Origin: JBHIBD01 sp046758865 | Lineage (GTDB): Bacteria; Planctomycetota; Brocadiia; Brocadiales; Bathyanammoxibiaceae | Length of the DNA: 23,876 nt | Assembly (NCBI GenBank): GCA_046758865.1 | Contig: JBHIBD010000030.1 | Location: 1 to 23,876, forward strand | Reading direction: 5' to 3' | Shown: one piece after another, positions 21,433-23,876 of the stretch | How positions within the stretch are numbered: the stretch's first letter is position 1 | Layout of the letters: every line of letters starts with the position of its first letter | Position numbers and translations under genes: made by a program | The notes under the pieces: model-generated | The model's input: only the letters and a program-made list of their open reading frames with translations | Database searches by the model: none | Told to the model about the DNA's origin: nothing

Positions 21433-22476
21433 ATGGATAACCAACAGGCACAAAAGGAGGGCAGGGGAATAGGCTTCTGGGCGGCTGCCTCTATTGCAAT
21501 CTTTTTCCTCCTTTGCACCCTCTTTCTTCTAGCAATGCTAATAGGGAGCTTCACGGCCTGGAAGTCGCTTATTACTGGCAAAGAGGCACTGGAAGAGAAG
21601 TACGTTGAAGAGATAATAGAAGGGAGCGGTGACAAGAAGATAGCCCTTGTGCCTATCAAGGGTACAATAAAGACTGCGTCTGGCGTATTACTCCCTGACG
21701 ATACAGGAATAGTAGAAAACTTTAAGAAACAACTAGAGCACATCAAGAAAGATGACCAGGTAGAGGCAATTTTGCTACAGATAGAAAGCCCGGGAGGAGA
21801 AATAACTGCCAGTGATATAATATATAACGAGATATTAAGGTATAAAGAAGAGAAGAAAAAGAAAGTGGTAGTACTGATGGGGGACGTCGCTGCCTCAGGG
21901 GCATATTACATCTCGGTAGCAGCAGATATGATTGTCGCACACCCCACTACCATAACAGGCAGCATAGGGGTAATACTGCCCCTTATAAATATATCAGAAC
22001 TTATCCACAGGTACGGCGTAGAGGACAAGTCTATAGCCTCAGGTGCCATGAAGGACTTAGGCTCACCCACACGGCCAATGCGACCGGAGGAAAAGGCGGT
22101 ACTTGAGGATATAATACAGGATATGTACAAGAGATTTACATCCGTCGTCTCCACTGGCAGAAATATGCCGGTAGAGGAAGTAGAGAGGCTCGCCGACGGA
22201 AGGATATACACTGCCCAGCAGGCCCTCGAGAACGGTCTGGTAGACCAGCTAGGCTATCTCTCTGACACCATAGAACTCACAAAGGAGTTAGCAGGGTTAG
22301 ACGAGGCACTGGTCATCAAATATAAGAGAAAATGGCACCTGGGTGACCTCTTAAAGGTTGCACAAGAAATCTCCTCCCCTGGCGCACATCACCTCCTCGA
22401 GTGGCCAAGGACGGAGTTCCCCAGGCTCATGTACCTATGGTTGCCCGGATTCACGCAGGGTATCACAACCCGCTAA
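21433..22476 (+). CDS. sppA: Signal peptide peptidase SppA (short form)
   Basis: 347 residues with AGGAA before the ATG. One N-terminal membrane helix (~13-38) anchors an extracytoplasmic ClpP-like serine protease. The nucleophile is S155 in 'GDVAASGAYYIS' and the general base Lys is K207 in 'SGAMKDLGSP'. They are 52 residues apart, the same interval as S147/K199 in Bacillus subtilis SppA. The oxyanion segment 'ESPGGE' and 'TGSIGVI' are present. The single-domain length places it with the short, Bacillus-type SppA rather than the tandem E. coli form. It degrades leftover signal peptides in the membrane. Confidence 0.93.
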   Translation: MDNQQAQKEGRGIGFWAAASIAIFFLLCTLFLLAMLIGSFTAWKSLITGKEALEEKYVEEIIEGSGDKKIALVPIKGTIKTASGVLLPDDTGIVENFKKQLEHIKKDDQVEAILLQIESPGGEITASDIIYNEILRYKEEKKKKVVVLMGDVAASGAYYISVAADMIVAHPTTITGSIGVILPLINISELIHRYGVEDKSIASGAMKDLGSPTRPMRPEEKAVLEDIIQDMYKRFTSVVSTGRNMPVEEVERLADGRIYTAQQALENGLVDQLGYLSDTIELTKELAGLDEALVIKYKRKWHLGDLLKVAQEISSPGAHHLLEWPRTEFPRLMYLWLPGFTQGITTR

Positions 22477-22574
22477 CATCACACTAGATACACTGTGTCA
22501 GATACAACTCCTGAGGTGAGCCTGTCTTGGTACACACGGCACAACCAGCGCTATAGAGGCATAGATTCTTGAAA

Positions 22575-23876
22575 ATGGTAAGAGTACGCTTTGCACCCTC
22601 CCCTACAGGATTCTTGCATTTAGGCAACGCAAGGACCGCCCTATTCAATTGGCTCTTCTCCAGACACACCGGTGGAACCCTTATCCTCAGGATAGAGGAC
22701 ACGGACGTGGCTCGCTCTGACCCTAAATACACAAGAGAGATCATGAAGGACCTGCGGTGGTTGGGTATCGACTGGGATGAAGGGCCTGATGTAGGAGGCC
22801 CGTATGAACCCTATATCCAGTCAGAGAGACTGGAATCATATCGGAAATTATCCGAAGGACTACTCCGAGAGGGCAAGGCGTATCCCTGTTACTGCACCCC
22901 TGAAGACCTGGCCGCCCGACGCAAGTCAGCAAGAGCAAGGGGAAAGGCCCCGCGCTACGACAACCGCTGCCGTACACTATCGGAAAAAGAGAGAAAGACC
23001 TTTGAGGCAGAGGGTCGGCCTGCCACGCTACGCTTCATTGTACCCGACAAAATAATAACAGTTGAAGATTTAGTGCGCGGCCGATGTGAATTTAATCTAT
23101 CACTGTTCGGGGACTTCGTCATCATGAAGCCGGACGGCACCCCCTCATTCCATTTCGCAGTAGTTGCGGACGATAGCCTGATGAAGATTACCCACGTAAT
23201 AAGGGGAGAAGACCATTTGACCAATACGCCACTCCACATACTCCTCTTTGAGGCACTGGGTTATAAGCCTCCCTTCTTCACCCACCTGCCCCTTATAAAG
23301 GGAGAAGAGCACGCTATCCTTAGCAAGAGGCTGGGTGATTTTTCTATTAAAAACTTTAGAAAACTCGGATACCTGCCCGAGGCCCTGGTTAACTACATGC
23401 TACTCCTCGGCTGGTCACACAGGGAAAAGAAGGAAAAATACACCGTAGATAAAGCTATTGAGAGATTTGACATACGCAACGTCTCGCGGTCTCCTGCCTC
23501 GTTCGACACCAAGAAGCTGGACTGGCTTGCAGGTCAGTATATGCGCGAGAAAGGGCTTGATGCACTTACGGAACTAGCCGTGCCATATCTACAGGATGCC
23601 GCTCTCCTCCCCAGGGATAAAGGCGGCATTGACTATGACAAGATTAAAAGGATCGTGGACGCCGTCAGGCCGGGCCTCCCCTGCCTATCACAGATGGTAA
23701 AAGAGGCTGACTTTTTTTTCAAAAGACCTCTAATGGATAAAGACAAGACAGATGCTCTCTCCACAGACAATGCACAAAATATAATATCAAAGGTACTGGA
23801 CTATCTCGGCAGACACGAGTCCATCCCTCCCGGAGATTTCAAGGAATTGACAACCACGTTATCCAGGAATATGAAT
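22575..23876 (+). CDS. gltX: Glutamyl-tRNA synthetase, 5' part
   Basis: The frame is open from the ATG at 22575 to the window end (434 codons, no stop); a full-length enzyme has ~470-500 residues. An in-frame TTG at 22569, with GAGG 9 bases upstream, is an alternative start. The class I signature 'APSPTGFLHLGNARTALFNW' carries the HIGH-like motif. 'RIEDTD', 'GIDWDEGP' and 'VIRGEDHLTNTP' follow. The KMSKS-like loop reads 'HAILSKRLGD', with Ile where KLSKR has its first Lys. A partial zinc-like site is CYC ... NRC. It charges tRNA-Glu, and possibly tRNA-Gln if an amidotransferase exists. Confidence 0.95.
   Translation, partial: MVRVRFAPSPTGFLHLGNARTALFNWLFSRHTGGTLILRIEDTDVARSDPKYTREIMKDLRWLGIDWDEGPDVGGPYEPYIQSERLESYRKLSEGLLREGKAYPCYCTPEDLAARRKSARARGKAPRYDNRCRTLSEKERKTFEAEGRPATLRFIVPDKIITVEDLVRGRCEFNLSLFGDFVIMKPDGTPSFHFAVVADDSLMKITHVIRGEDHLTNTPLHILLFEALGYKPPFFTHLPLIKGEEHAILSKRLGDFSIKNFRKLGYLPEALVNYMLLLGWSHREKKEKYTVDKAIERFDIRNVSRSPASFDTKKLDWLAGQYMREKGLDALTELAVPYLQDAALLPRDKGGIDYDKIKRIVDAVRPGLPCLSQMVKEADFFFKRPLMDKDKTDALSTDNAQNIISKVLDYLGRHESIPPGDFKELTTTLSRNMN

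Noticed and set aside
22484..22977. Minus-strand frames overlapping the gltX start
   Set aside because: Shadows of the gltX frame, which carries all class I synthetase motifs.

Overview
The window reads as about 24 kb of a bacterial chromosome. The best guess is a Planctomycetota member related to the anammox/Brocadiales lineage. The grounds are a b6-type split cytochrome b with the heme c_i cysteine, a membrane octaheme cytochrome c in the same operon, secreted proteins with 'WQKTYGG' repeats, and many interspersed hairpin repeats. The lineage is an inference from gene style only. No rRNA and no intact tRNA are present.

Layout. 1-945: the 3' end of a secreted repeat protein and a small barrel-domain protein on the minus strand. 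1275-3433: a consensus promoter, a SAM-I riboswitch with its terminator, a threonine-synthase-like PLP enzyme, and a MoaD/ThiS-like sulfur carrier ending in Gly-Gly. 3547-6038: hairpins, a 41-codon gene, nnrE, a two-gene zinc-ribbon operon with its own promoter and terminator, and a TauE/SafE-type permease. 6526-6987: a stand-alone cyclic-nucleotide-binding protein. 7203-16305: an electron-transfer locus, entirely on the minus strand. In transcription order it holds a Cyc2-like cytochrome-porin, a secreted coiled-coil protein, a blue-copper protein, Rieske, cytochrome b6-like, subunit IV-like, an octaheme cytochrome c and a monoheme cytochrome c. 16763-19717: a divergent two-component pair (an HTH plus Rcp1-type receiver fusion, and a Cache/HAMP histidine kinase). 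19761-19808: a 3'-half tRNA-Met(CAU) fragment. 19944-23876: an ICMT-like methyltransferase, ubiX, sppA and the 5' part of gltX.

How the genes fit together. The bc-type complex would oxidise quinol, or run in reverse. The octaheme and monoheme cytochromes and the cupredoxin are candidate periplasmic carriers, and the Cyc2-like cytochrome-porin is a candidate route across the outer membrane. Together they suggest a quinone-to-outer-membrane electron conduit. Separately, the SAM riboswitch above a ThrC-like enzyme and a MoaD-like protein suggests protein-thiocarboxylate-dependent homocysteine synthesis by a fold-type II PLP enzyme, an analogue of CysM/CysO. This is the most interesting candidate for an undescribed pathway.

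The left two thirds of the window carries a family of short non-coding elements with terminal inverted repeats near GAGRCCTCTGCAAAA. Two copies have perfect 5-bp target duplications. They sit only between genes, and one lies inside the cytochrome bc operon.
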